Origin: Bdellovibrionales bacterium
GTDB taxonomy: Bacteria; Bdellovibrionota; Bdellovibrionia; Bdellovibrionales; JAMPXM01
Assembly (NCBI GenBank): GCA_005808505.1
Contig: SYLX01000233.1
Location: forward strand, 1-36,651
Reading direction: 5' to 3'
Length of the DNA: 36,651 bases
Part shown: positions 16,307 through 23,780 of the stretch, piece after piece
Position numbering within the stretch: position 1 is the stretch's first letter
Layout: each line of letters opens with the position of its first letter
Notes under the pieces: model-generated
Told to the model about the DNA's origin: nothing
What the model saw: the letters and a program-made list of their open reading frames with translations, nothing else
Databases searched by the model: none
Program-made: the position numbers and the translations under genes

Positions 16307-17682
16307 TCAGCGCTAATGATCTTATTTCGACCGTCGGCCTTTGCGCGTTCAAGCGCCTCTTCGGCATGTTTATAGAGGCTATTTTGATTGTCCGTCGCCC
16401 ATTTGTATCCGGCAACGCCGATCGAGATCGTCACTTTGATCTCTTTATCCAGCCCGTGAACGGCGACGTTCATCTCGTAAACTTGTTTACGCAAGCTCTC
16501 AGCTACGATCAGGGCGTCCATCGGACTTGTGTCGGGAAGAACTACGGCAAACTCCTCGCCGCCGACGCGCGCACCAATATCGCTTCCACGGATGCGACGC
16601 TTGATCACCTGACCAAGCGTGTTCAACACAGCATCGCCGGCCTGATGACCGTGATCATCGTTGATCTTCTTGAAGTGATCGATATCGATCAGAAGCAGGG
16701 TGAGCGGCATGCGCTTTTCGGTTGCGCGCATGCATTCAATCCCGAAACGGGAATCGAAGAAGCGACGGTTAAACAGGCCCGTTACCGTGTCGGTGATTGA
16801 AGCGAAGTAGAGCGAGCGATTATCAAGGAGAGTGCTCACCTGACCTGAGAGGGCTTCAAGTAAGATGCGGTGATCAACGCCTTCTTCGCCAGGCTTCGTA
16901 CTCGCCACAAGAACGACGGGACGCTCAAGTCTCGGACGAAAGTACGTGATCCAGAAAAGACCGAATGGCTGAAAAACGACTGACGTCACGAGCTCTTCGT
17001 TCGCTTTCTCTTTGAGCGCAGGTCCGAGAAATTTCGCAACTTCACGCAAGCGTGAGCCCATGCGCTTATCGAGACCGAAGGGTTCGATCTCGCCTGTCTG
17101 CGGATCCGGGAAGGTAAAGAAATGCGCATCGCGGAAGCTAAGTTCTGTCTTCATACGATTGGCAATCGTGCTGAGCAAAGTTCCCGTATCCGTATAGATC
17201 GGAAGTTCAGTCGCAAGCCGACGTAGAAACGCGGTCTCCGATAAGCTGCGCTGAAGATCTCCGATGAGTCGCTCGTTGTTATCGATTTGCACTTTGTATT
17301 TCGCGTGCAGGCGGGCCTCAACGGTCACGTCGCGAAGAATGACGTAAAAGAGTTCATCTTGAGAGAGACTCGATATGCGAATTCGGTCGGTGAAGACCTG
17401 CGCGCGACCCATCGATCCACTCTTCGTAATGAAACCGACTTCGCGGTATCCGGCCGAATCCGAAACGCTGTCGCCGGATTCACGGAGCGGCTCCCAGCAC
17501 TCTTCGGGGAGCTCGATGTACTTGACGGCATCTTCGTGAGAAGTCACCGCGCGGAGAGGAGCATCGCAGAGGTGACGAAAGGATTCGTTCGTGTAGAAGA
17601 GTTTTCCGTCGCGATCAACAATGAAGACCGCATCGAGAAGGTGATCAAAAATCTTCCACTGCTCTGATACGAGCTCGGCCAT
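16291..17682 (-). CDS. PAS-GGDEF diguanylate cyclase
   Basis: 463 residues from the ATG at 17682, chosen because GGAGGAG lies just upstream; a longer frame begins at 17727 without such a site. A PAS domain occupies about 8-125 (DHLLDAVFIVDRDGKLFYTNESF). A middle region of about 170 residues may be a GAF-like or second sensory domain, starting after a short coiled segment. The GGDEF domain covers about 295-455 with the active-site motif GGEEF at 374-378. An intact product-inhibition site RxxD (RGSD, 365-368) stands five residues before it. The enzyme condenses two GTP to cyclic di-GMP in the cytoplasm, and the product should feed back on it. No EAL domain is present. It stands alone between terminators. 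Confidence 0.94.
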   Translation of the reverse strand: MAELVSEQWKIFDHLLDAVFIVDRDGKLFYTNESFRHLCDAPLRAVTSHEDAVKYIELPEECWEPLRESGDSVSDSAGYREVGFITKSGSMGRAQVFTDRIRISSLSQDELFYVILRDVTVEARLHAKYKVQIDNNERLIGDLQRSLSETAFLRRLATELPIYTDTGTLLSTIANRMKTELSFRDAHFFTFPDPQTGEIEPFGLDKRMGSRLREVAKFLGPALKEKANEELVTSVVFQPFGLFWITYFRPRLERPVVLVASTKPGEEGVDHRILLEALSGQVSTLLDNRSLYFASITDTVTGLFNRRFFDSRFGIECMRATEKRMPLTLLLIDIDHFKKINDDHGHQAGDAVLNTLGQVIKRRIRGSDIGARVGGEEFAVVLPDTSPMDALIVAESLRKQVYEMNVAVHGLDKEIKVTISIGVAGYKWATDNQNSLYKHAEEALERAKADGRNKIISAEPPAA

Positions 17683-17766
17683 GAGCGCTCCTCCGAGATG
17701 AGTTGTTGGTGAGGCGACCTCTGCCAACTCTCTCCAAAGAGTTTAACTCTGCCTTGATGTGAACTA

Positions 17767-17794
17767 AATAAAAACCCTGACAATTCGTCAGGGT
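17767..17794 (-). terminator. intrinsic terminator of the S1-domain protein gene
   Basis: Perfect 8-bp stem ACCCTGAC/GTCAGGGT (17794-17787 and 17781-17774 on the minus strand) with a 5-base loop, followed by TTTTTATTT. It begins 54 bases after the stop codon at 17848. Confidence 0.85.
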
Positions 17795-17847
17795 CCTGGA
17801 CGGAATACCGGCTCGACCTGAGAGCGACGAGCCTATGAAATTGCCGG

Positions 17848-19314
17848 TTATTTTTTCTTATTGGCGTTGCCGCTATCGAATAAGGCTTTGAACTGATCAC
17901 CGAGAGTGCCGAGCGATTTCGCGGGAGCACCTGCGCTCGAGCCGAATCCCCGCCATGCTTCCGCATCCGGATCTTGCGGGACACCGAGCGAAATCTTGCG
18001 GTCTTGATGCTTGATCTCATCGATCTGGACCGTGACTTGATCGCCGACTTTGAGCTTTTCGAAAGGGAACTCCCCGTTCGCAAGAGCTTTCGACTTCGGT
18101 AAAAGACCGACTACGCCTTCGTCGAGTTTTACAAACAGACCATAAGGTTCACGACGCTCCACGCGACCTTTCGCGACAGATCCTTCCGGAAACTTCATGG
18201 AAACCATCTCCCACGGATCCCCGCCCGCATCTTTCAACGAGAGCAGCAGGCGACGTTCTTCGAGGCGAACCTCTTTGACCATGACCGAGATTTTTTCGCC
18301 CTCTTTCATCAGCTCATCTGATTTCACCACACGCTTTGTGTAGCTCATCTCCGAGAGCGGAACGAGTCCTTCGATTCCGGGCGCAATTTCCACGAAACAA
18401 CCAAACTTCATGCAGCGGGTGACTCGCCCCTGCACGACCTGACCTTCGGAAATCTCTCGCGGGAGGTTTTCCCAAGGTTGAGCCGAAGCTTGTTTCAACG
18501 AAAGCGATACATTCAATCTTCCGCCGGTGTCCTCAAACTTGAGGATTTTCACTTCGATCGGTTGACCCACTTGTACGACTTCAGAGGGATCATTTACGCG
18601 CGACCAGCCAAGCTCCGAAATATGGGTCAAACCTTCAAGCCCTGGCGCGATCTCGACGAATGCGCCAAATTTTTCTAAACGTGTGACCACGCCTTTCACT
18701 AAATCACCAGGTTTGTGGTCTTCGGCGAAAGAAGCCTGCGAAAGTTCTTTTTGCTCTTCGAGAAGTTTGCGGCGCGAAACAACGATATTGCGCCCCCGCT
18801 CGGAAAACTGCGTAATGATAAACTCAAACTTGCGACCTACGTAGGCTTCGGAGTTATCTACCCGGCGCAAGTCGATCTGACTGATGGGACAAAACGCAGT
18901 TTTCCCCATGACGGCCACGCGGAATCCGCCGTTGACCACTTCAGTGACGCGACCTTCGATCGGCAACATCATGTCGTAAGCGTCTTCGAGGTCTTCAGCC
19001 AAGTTCTTCGCGGTGGGCTTTGGCGAGAGCATGATTTGCCCGTTGCGATTTTGCGTAACGTACAAATCAAGGACATCACCGACTTTTTTCTCGAACAGAC
19101 CTTCTGCATTGAGAAGGTCCGATTTCATCACGACACCGTCATCGGTCGTGCCTGTCGAAACAAAGACTTCTTCTTTGCCGATCGAAAGAATTTCGCCGTG
19201 AACTTTGTCACCAACGTTAAGCGTACGACCGACGCCCGTCAGAGAGGCTTCAAAAAGCTTCGCGAAATCAGAAGAAGAGTTGTCATTTGCATCATCATCG
19301 AAAAGATCGGCCAT
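17848..19314 (-). CDS. S1 RNA-binding protein with five S1 domains (ribosomal protein S1-like)
   Basis: 488 residues with five S1 OB-fold repeats at about 33-100, 118-182, 205-275, 290-360 and 375-445. The third and fourth are the most typical (GVVTRLEKFGAFVEIAPGLEGLTHISEL and its repeat). An acidic N-terminus (DLFDDDANDNSSSD) and a lysine-ending tail flank them. S1 proteins bind mRNA and help it onto the 30S subunit. Gamma-proteobacterial RpsA has six domains and about 557 residues, so this could be the main S1 of this lineage or a second S1-like protein acting as an RNA chaperone; the sequence alone does not decide. GAGG lies eight bases before the ATG, a promoter is proposed at 19351-19379, and a clear terminator follows. 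Confidence 0.91.
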   Translation of the reverse strand: MADLFDDDANDNSSSDFAKLFEASLTGVGRTLNVGDKVHGEILSIGKEEVFVSTGTTDDGVVMKSDLLNAEGLFEKKVGDVLDLYVTQNRNGQIMLSPKPTAKNLAEDLEDAYDMMLPIEGRVTEVVNGGFRVAVMGKTAFCPISQIDLRRVDNSEAYVGRKFEFIITQFSERGRNIVVSRRKLLEEQKELSQASFAEDHKPGDLVKGVVTRLEKFGAFVEIAPGLEGLTHISELGWSRVNDPSEVVQVGQPIEVKILKFEDTGGRLNVSLSLKQASAQPWENLPREISEGQVVQGRVTRCMKFGCFVEIAPGIEGLVPLSEMSYTKRVVKSDELMKEGEKISVMVKEVRLEERRLLLSLKDAGGDPWEMVSMKFPEGSVAKGRVERREPYGLFVKLDEGVVGLLPKSKALANGEFPFEKLKVGDQVTVQIDEIKHQDRKISLGVPQDPDAEAWRGFGSSAGAPAKSLGTLGDQFKALFDSGNANKKK

Positions 19315-19350
19315 GAGACCCTCATTGGACTGGTTGATTCAAGAGGCTGG

Positions 19351-19379
19351 ACGATAGCGCAAACTCGATAGGCGGTAAA
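19351..19379 (-). promoter_or_regulatory. candidate sigma70-type promoter of the S1-domain gene
   Basis: On the minus strand TTTACC (19379-19374) and TATCGT (19356-19351) are 17 bases apart. Each matches four of six consensus positions, and the -10 element lies 36 bases upstream of the ATG. Confidence 0.4.
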
Positions 19380-19573
19380 TTCCCACGTCGAAAATTTCGG
19401 CAAAAGTCGTGCTTAATGCGGTGGCTCAACGCTCGTCTCCGAAAGGAAAAGAATGCTTCACCGCCCGGGGAGGACCTTTTTCCCGAATCTGGCTCAGATC
19501 AGCTTGCGCCTCTCGTGGCCCATCTCAGGGTCTGCCTAGGCCGAGAACTGACCTTTAACCGGAGGAGAAAATC

Positions 19574-20236
19574 ATGGCTCAAGCTCAAAACCCGAACGAA
19601 AGCGCTCCCCTTCAGGGATTGAGGATCGCGATACTCTGTACAGATGGCGTTGAACAATCGGAACTCGAATCTCCACGTGAGGCCTTGCTGAAAGCAGGCG
19701 CCGAAGTTGAGATCGTGTCCCCGAACAGCGATCGTCTCCAAGCTTGGAAGCATTTTGACAAAGCCGACTTTTTTGACGTTGATACGAACCTCGCCCACGC
19801 TCGCGTCGACGACTATGATGCGCTTGTTCTTCCTGGCGGCGTAGCAAACCCAGATCAACTTCGCGCCGACGAAGATGCGGTCAGTTTCGTTAAAGGTTTC
19901 GTGGAAAACAAAAAGCCCATTGCGGCGATCTGCCACGGGCCCTGGACTCTCATTGAAGCTGGCGCGGTCAACGGTGAAGAGATTACGTCTTGGCCTTCAC
20001 TCAAAACGGATCTCACCAATGCAGGCGCCCGTTGGAAGGATGCGAGCGTCGTGTCCTCCAATTTGCTTGTCACGAGTCGTAAGCCTGATGACCTGCCGGA
20101 TTTCAACGAAGCCATGATCACGCTTTTTGGAAACCAAGTTGAAACGAGAAGTGAGGTTGGTGGAACTAGCTTAGGCAAACAGAAACGATCGCAAGATCGC
20201 CAAACGCCGTCAGTTGCGCCGTCGGCGCAGATCTAA
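19574..20236 (+). CDS. DJ-1/PfpI family protein (class I glutamine amidotransferase-like)
   Basis: 220 residues. The fold is shown by LRIAILCTDGVEQSELESPREAL at the N-terminus, YDALVLPGGVANPDQLR in the middle and AAICHGPW with the nucleophile Cys120 and His121. The Glu in SELESP is the residue that tunes the cysteine in PfpI and YhbO relatives. Family members act as cytoplasmic stress proteins, with reported protease, glyoxalase or deglycase activities that are still debated. The 30-residue tail after the domain (GTSLGKQKRSQDRQTPS) is basic and probably disordered. Translation starts six bases after CCGGAGGAG. The gene is divergent from the S1 gene and apparently single; a hairpin follows at 20267-20300. 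Confidence 0.92.
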   Translation: MAQAQNPNESAPLQGLRIAILCTDGVEQSELESPREALLKAGAEVEIVSPNSDRLQAWKHFDKADFFDVDTNLAHARVDDYDALVLPGGVANPDQLRADEDAVSFVKGFVENKKPIAAICHGPWTLIEAGAVNGEEITSWPSLKTDLTNAGARWKDASVVSSNLLVTSRKPDDLPDFNEAMITLFGNQVETRSEVGGTSLGKQKRSQDRQTPSVAPSAQI

Positions 20237-20266
20237 ATGACTTGCCCCAAAAGATGAATTGAAAAC

Positions 20267-20300
20267 GAAAGGAGAACCGGTTGGCTCTGGCTCTCCTTTC
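20267..20300. terminator. hairpin between convergent genes, possible terminator
   Basis: Perfect 9-bp inverted repeat GAAAGGAGA (20267-20275) and TCTCCTTTC (20292-20300), extended by an inner CC/GG pair. It lies 30 bases after the PfpI stop and 52 bases beyond the stop of the convergent small gene. The T-rich tail is weak. Confidence 0.4.
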
Positions 20301-20352
20301 TACCTTCTAATTTCAAACTCGAAGATCATTTGCAATATCTCCGAAGTTCGAA

Positions 20353-20643
20353 CTAGAAGCGACGTTCGCATCCCAACAACCGACAAGCCGGAATGATCGA
20401 AAACCGGTTACAAGTATTCACGGCTTTTTGCCGTGCTCGCCACAAGTTCCAGTCGTAAGCGTAGAAAGTACGGCCGATCAAGCTGCGGGCGTAGCAGACA
20501 AAGCGGCGTTGTGCGCCGACCTCATCGCCCTGCTGACCAGTTTGGAATTCGGCGGGGAGCTGGGGTGTATTCAACTCTGCAGGAGCTGAATATGCAGGAA
20601 GAGCGGCTAAACAAACAAATGCGGATAAGACGAGCTTCTTCAT
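20353..20643 (-). CDS. small secreted protein with four cysteines, unknown function
   Basis: 96 residues from the ATG at 20643, preceded by GAGGAGGG eight bases upstream; a longer frame starting at 20673 would spoil the signal peptide. Residues 1-20 (MKKLVLSAFVCLAALPAYSA) are a clear Sec signal peptide. The mature 76-residue part has Cys50, Cys78, Cys87 and Cys92, probably two disulfides, and is rich in Arg and aromatic residues in its second half (FVCYARSLIGRTFYAYDW). Such FVCYAR-type short exported proteins occur, to my recollection, as several paralogues in Bdellovibrio-like bacteria; no function is known to me. It has its own ribosome-binding site and no operon partner. Confidence 0.68.
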   Translation of the reverse strand: MKKLVLSAFVCLAALPAYSAPAELNTPQLPAEFQTGQQGDEVGAQRRFVCYARSLIGRTFYAYDWNLWRARQKAVNTCNRFSIIPACRLLGCERRF

Positions 20644-20959
20644 AGAGAGTCCCTCCTCTTTTGCCGCGCCCAAGCCCCGAAGCTTGCGCGCGGGGTGGTT
20701 GGTTCAGGACCAAATTGCTCCTCCGAGCCTCGCAATGCAAATCGAGTTTATTTAGGTGTCAGATTCCGAGCTGTCCTAATCTGGCCCACTTAGCCTGTCA
20801 GTTGTTCTATCACGCTCAAGCCTAGCTCGCGCGTCGGTTTGGATCAGGCCCAAAGAACCTTGGCGTATCGGTTCCATCCTGCATCGTCCTCCTAAAATCG
20901 CCATTGCTATCTACCTATTGGTAGGTAAGATAAAGCTAGACCTTACAGGAGAAAACGAC
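20644..20959. other. 316-base intergenic region between the secreted protein and thiolase genes
   Basis: Divergent promoter region. Its right end holds a promoter with an embedded palindromic operator (20904-20931) and the thiolase ribosome-binding site AGGAGAA before the ATG at 20960. The remainder holds a GC-rich patch at about 20661-20700 in front of the small secreted protein gene, and nothing else I can name. Confidence 0.5.
20904..20931 (+). promoter_or_regulatory. promoter with TetR-type operator in its spacer
   Basis: TTGCTA (20904-20909) and TAAGAT (20926-20931) are 16 bases apart. The spacer and the edge of the -10 box are filled by the perfect inverted repeat TACCTA-TTGG-TAGGTA (20912-20927). 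Palindromes of this size and TACC..GGTA flavour at this place are typical operators for TetR-family repressors. No TetR gene is in the window. Confidence 0.6.
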
Positions 20960-22246
20960 ATGACGAACCCTCGCAGCCCGCGACGTGTGGCGATCCTCGG
21001 TGGTACCCGAATCCCTTTCGTTAAATCATTTACGGCGTATCCAACGGACTCTAATCAAGAAATGTTGATTCACGTCCTCACCAAACTCGTTCAGCAGTTT
21101 GGCTTACAAGGCAAAAAAGTCGGGGATGTCGCATTCGGTTCCGTCATGGCTCACTCGGGAGATTGGAACCTTTCACGCGAAGTGGTTCTCGGCTCGGGCC
21201 TTGCCCCCGAAACTCCGGCTTTCAATGTCCAACGGGCTTGCGGCACAAGTCTCGATACAACGAATTTGATCGCGCTCAAAATCGCGAGCGGTCAAATTGA
21301 TGTCGGTATCGCCGGCGGCTCTGACACAAACAGTGACTTACCCGTTGTTTACCGACGCGATCTTGCGCAAAGGCTCGTAGCGGCGGGCCGCGCAAGAAGT
21401 CTTGCCGAAAAAGTGAGAGCCTTTTCGGGCCTAAGCCTTGCGGATTTAAAGCCGCGTCTCCCCGCCGTCGTTGAGCCACGAACGAAGATGTCGATGGGTC
21501 AGCACTGCGAAGTGATGGCAAAAGAATGGAAGATCACGCGCGAAGCGCAAGATCAGCTGGCATATGAAAGCCATCAGAAAGCGGCCAAAGCCTATGAGCG
21601 CGGCTTCTACTCGGATCTCGTGACTGAATACAGAGGGTTAACGAGAGACGCGATTCTCCGCCCCGACACGACGGTGGAGAAGCTCGCAAAATTGAAACCA
21701 GCCTTTGATACTTCGAGCGCAGGAACGCTGACAGCCGGGAATTCAACAGCTCTCACCGACGGAGCTTCGGCAGTTCTCCTCGCGTCAGAAGATTATGCAA
21801 AACAAAATGGTTTTCCGATCCTTGCTTACTTAGTCGATGTGCAAACGGCCGCGGTTGATTACGTCTCGGGTAAAGAAGGTTTGCTTATGGCACCGGCGGT
21901 CGCGGTGAGTGAAATCTTGAAACGCAATAACTTGAGTCTGCAGGATTTTGATCTCTACGAAATTCACGAAGCTTTCGCCGCGCAGGTTCTCTGCACCCTA
22001 AAGGCCTGGGAATCGGAAGACTATTGCAAAACGGTACTCGGTCGCGACAAGGCCATGGGTTCGATTGATCGCAACAAGTTGAACGTCAACGGCGGAAGCC
22101 TCGCTGTCGGGCATCCATTCGCGGCCACTGGTTCGCGTATCGTCGCAAGCCTTGCGAAAGCACTTCGCGAACGCGGCGGCGGTCGTGGACTCATTTCGAT
22201 CTGCACGGCAGGCGGTATGGGCGTCGTTGCGATCGTGGAGGCTTGA
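20960..22246 (+). CDS. fadI: acetyl-CoA acyltransferase (thiolase), FadI type
   Basis: 428 residues from the ATG at 20960 with AGGAGAA upstream; a longer frame would start inside the operator. Thiolase signatures are the nucleophile Cys94 in QRACGTSLD, the IHEAFAAQ segment (His336), NVNGGSLAVGHPFAATG with catalytic His385, and SICTAGGMG with Cys415. The KVRAFSGLSLADLKP loop and the His in place of Asn in HEAF match the FadI branch, which cleaves 3-ketoacyl-CoA in beta-oxidation as partner of the hydratase/dehydrogenase FadJ. That partner is not adjacent here. The protein is cytoplasmic. The operator in its promoter suggests repression by a TetR-family regulator responding to an acyl-CoA or fatty acid; this is inference. 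Confidence 0.93.
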   Translation: MTNPRSPRRVAILGGTRIPFVKSFTAYPTDSNQEMLIHVLTKLVQQFGLQGKKVGDVAFGSVMAHSGDWNLSREVVLGSGLAPETPAFNVQRACGTSLDTTNLIALKIASGQIDVGIAGGSDTNSDLPVVYRRDLAQRLVAAGRARSLAEKVRAFSGLSLADLKPRLPAVVEPRTKMSMGQHCEVMAKEWKITREAQDQLAYESHQKAAKAYERGFYSDLVTEYRGLTRDAILRPDTTVEKLAKLKPAFDTSSAGTLTAGNSTALTDGASAVLLASEDYAKQNGFPILAYLVDVQTAAVDYVSGKEGLLMAPAVAVSEILKRNNLSLQDFDLYEIHEAFAAQVLCTLKAWESEDYCKTVLGRDKAMGSIDRNKLNVNGGSLAVGHPFAATGSRIVASLAKALRERGGGRGLISICTAGGMGVVAIVEA

Positions 22247-22282
22247 AGAAAACGCGATAACGCGAACCATTTCGATTCAAGG

Positions 22283-22306
22283 CAAGACGTTGGTCCTCGC
22301 GTCTTG
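22283..22306 (+). terminator. weak hairpin after the thiolase gene
   Basis: CAAGACG (22283-22289) and CGTCTTG (22300-22306) pair around a 10-base loop, followed by a moderately T-rich stretch (ATTTCTTT). It may terminate fadI. Confidence 0.35.
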
Positions 22307-22318
22307 TCCTGAATTTCT

Positions 22319-22342
22319 TTCGGCAATTTTTTCGGCAATTTT
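22319..22342. repeat. two perfect tandem copies of a 12-base unit
   Basis: TTCGGCAATTTT is repeated head to tail at 22319-22330 and 22331-22342, in the intergenic region between fadI and the HPt gene. A partial third unit follows with TTGGCC. No function is recognised. Confidence 0.7.
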
Positions 22343-22444
22343 TTGGCCACTTTTTCTCGGCTTTGATCTTTGGACATTTGATTGCTCGTGCGCTCATTCG
22401 GCTTTTCGGAGACAATGGAAGAGTCTTATGAGCGGAGGATGACG

Positions 22445-22798
22445 ATGGCTTCTGGTGATGCAGCTGAGATCAAGAGCATGCTTGATCTGCTTTCTGACCA
22501 ATTAGGAAAAGAATCTGTTCTCGAACTTGTGGACATCTACGTCGACAACTCCGCAAAACAGCTTGTGAAGCTTCAAGGCTTTTTCGCTGCAAACGATTTG
22601 AAAAGCGTTAACGGCGAGGCCCATAGCTTGAAGTCTTCAAGCGCTAACATGGGCGCTCAGGGCATTGCCGAATTGAGTTTGAAACTCGAAAAAGCGACGG
22701 CGCTCGATGAGACGGCGAAGAGTCTCTTGCAAACTCTTGCGCAGGATCTCACGGCTGCTCAAGAGTGCATGCTCAAGTGGAAGATCGCTAACGCTTAA
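22445..22798 (+). CDS. stand-alone histidine phosphotransfer (HPt) protein
   Basis: 117 residues from the ATG at 22445, which has GGAGG six bases upstream; ATGs at 22439 and earlier lack proper spacing. The four-helix HPt domain fills the protein, with phospho-accepting His60 in GEAHSLKSSSANMGA. HPt proteins shuttle a phosphoryl group between the receiver of a hybrid kinase and a final response regulator. All three hybrid kinases of this window lack an HPt domain, so they are possible donors. No response regulator with a DNA-binding domain is nearby. The 3' end overlaps the convergent beta-propeller gene by 11 bases. Confidence 0.89.
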   Translation: MASGDAAEIKSMLDLLSDQLGKESVLELVDIYVDNSAKQLVKLQGFFAANDLKSVNGEAHSLKSSSANMGAQGIAELSLKLEKATALDETAKSLLQTLAQDLTAAQECMLKWKIANA

Positions 22799-23780
22799 TC
22801 GAGCAGCTTTCGTGGGCGTGGTTCACGACTAATAAGCACCACTCGCGACCCGGATGCTCCGCACGAAAGCTTTCGACGTATCCGCCCGCCCGTTGAGTAA
22901 CGAAGACCGTCTTACCATCGCTTCCGCCAAAGGCCAGGTTAGTCGGCTCCTTCGCCGTTGTCGCAACTTCGCGCTCAACACTCCCGTCTGGTCTCACGAT
23001 CGCGATCGTCCCTTTTTCGATACGAGTGACAAAGATGCGACCCGCTTGATCAACACGAAGTCCGTCGACGTCGAAATCTTTGAATTTGATCACGAGCTTT
23101 GGATCTTTAAGTTCATCTCCCGCAACCTGGTAAGACCAAATCTCACGCGAAAACGACTCGCTCACAAAAAGCGTTTGATCATCCGGACTCAAATCGATCC
23201 CGTTTACGGGACCCAATTTTCGTTTTGCTCGAAGCTCCGTGCCGACGACTTCTCCATTCGCCGTTCGCGAAATTTTCCAAAGCTTGCCGGTGCGTTTCTT
23301 CCAGAAGGGATCACTCGCGTACAACGTGCCGTCTCGAGCGGTGGTGAGATCGTTGGGTTGATGAAAAGCCGGGCTGGTAAATAAAATTCGCGCTTCCATT
23401 TTACCGTCGGGCGTTTTCACTACCTCCAAGATATTATGTTTCTTATAATCGGCTACGAACATTCGGCCATCGCGGTCGAACCGGATCGCGTTTCCGATAC
23501 TCCCCTTAGGAAGTTTCACGTAAATCTCAGGTTCCTTGTTGCCCGCGATAGGGATGCGACCGATCGTTCCCTGCTCTTTAAAGTTGACGACAAAGAGATC
23601 ACTCGCTGAAGGCGAAGCCGGCCCTTCGATTCCTTTCGTAAAGAGCCCCTTGGCGGTGACCGGTCGACTCACGTAAAGGCTCAAATCTTGTGTCGGCGCT
23701 GGCGAGGCGTTCACCTGCAGCGAGATCGCGACAAGAAGAGAATTCGCTGAAGTGACGAGCGTCAGCTTACGGTGCAGCAA
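22788..23780 (-). CDS. exported SMP-30/NHL-type beta-propeller protein
   Basis: 330 residues. The N-terminus has a hydrophobic segment ending in VNASPAP (cleavage near 25), so the protein is probably periplasmic. The remainder is a repeated pattern typical of six-bladed propellers of the SMP-30/gluconolactonase/strictosidine synthase-like group: NAIRFDRDGRMFVADY, NDLTTARDGTLYASDP, NGIDLSPDDQTLFVSES, DGLRVDQAGRIFVTR and NLAFGGSDGKTVFVTQ. Members hydrolyse lactones using a bound divalent metal. The start overlaps the upstream sugar-dehydrogenase-like gene by 14 bases, so the two are likely co-translated. An oxidation product of that enzyme could be its substrate, as gluconolactone is for gluconolactonases; this is inference. 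Confidence 0.85.
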   Translation of the reverse strand: MLHRKLTLVTSANSLLVAISLQVNASPAPTQDLSLYVSRPVTAKGLFTKGIEGPASPSASDLFVVNFKEQGTIGRIPIAGNKEPEIYVKLPKGSIGNAIRFDRDGRMFVADYKKHNILEVVKTPDGKMEARILFTSPAFHQPNDLTTARDGTLYASDPFWKKRTGKLWKISRTANGEVVGTELRAKRKLGPVNGIDLSPDDQTLFVSESFSREIWSYQVAGDELKDPKLVIKFKDFDVDGLRVDQAGRIFVTRIEKGTIAIVRPDGSVEREVATTAKEPTNLAFGGSDGKTVFVTQRAGGYVESFRAEHPGREWCLLVVNHAHESCSIKR

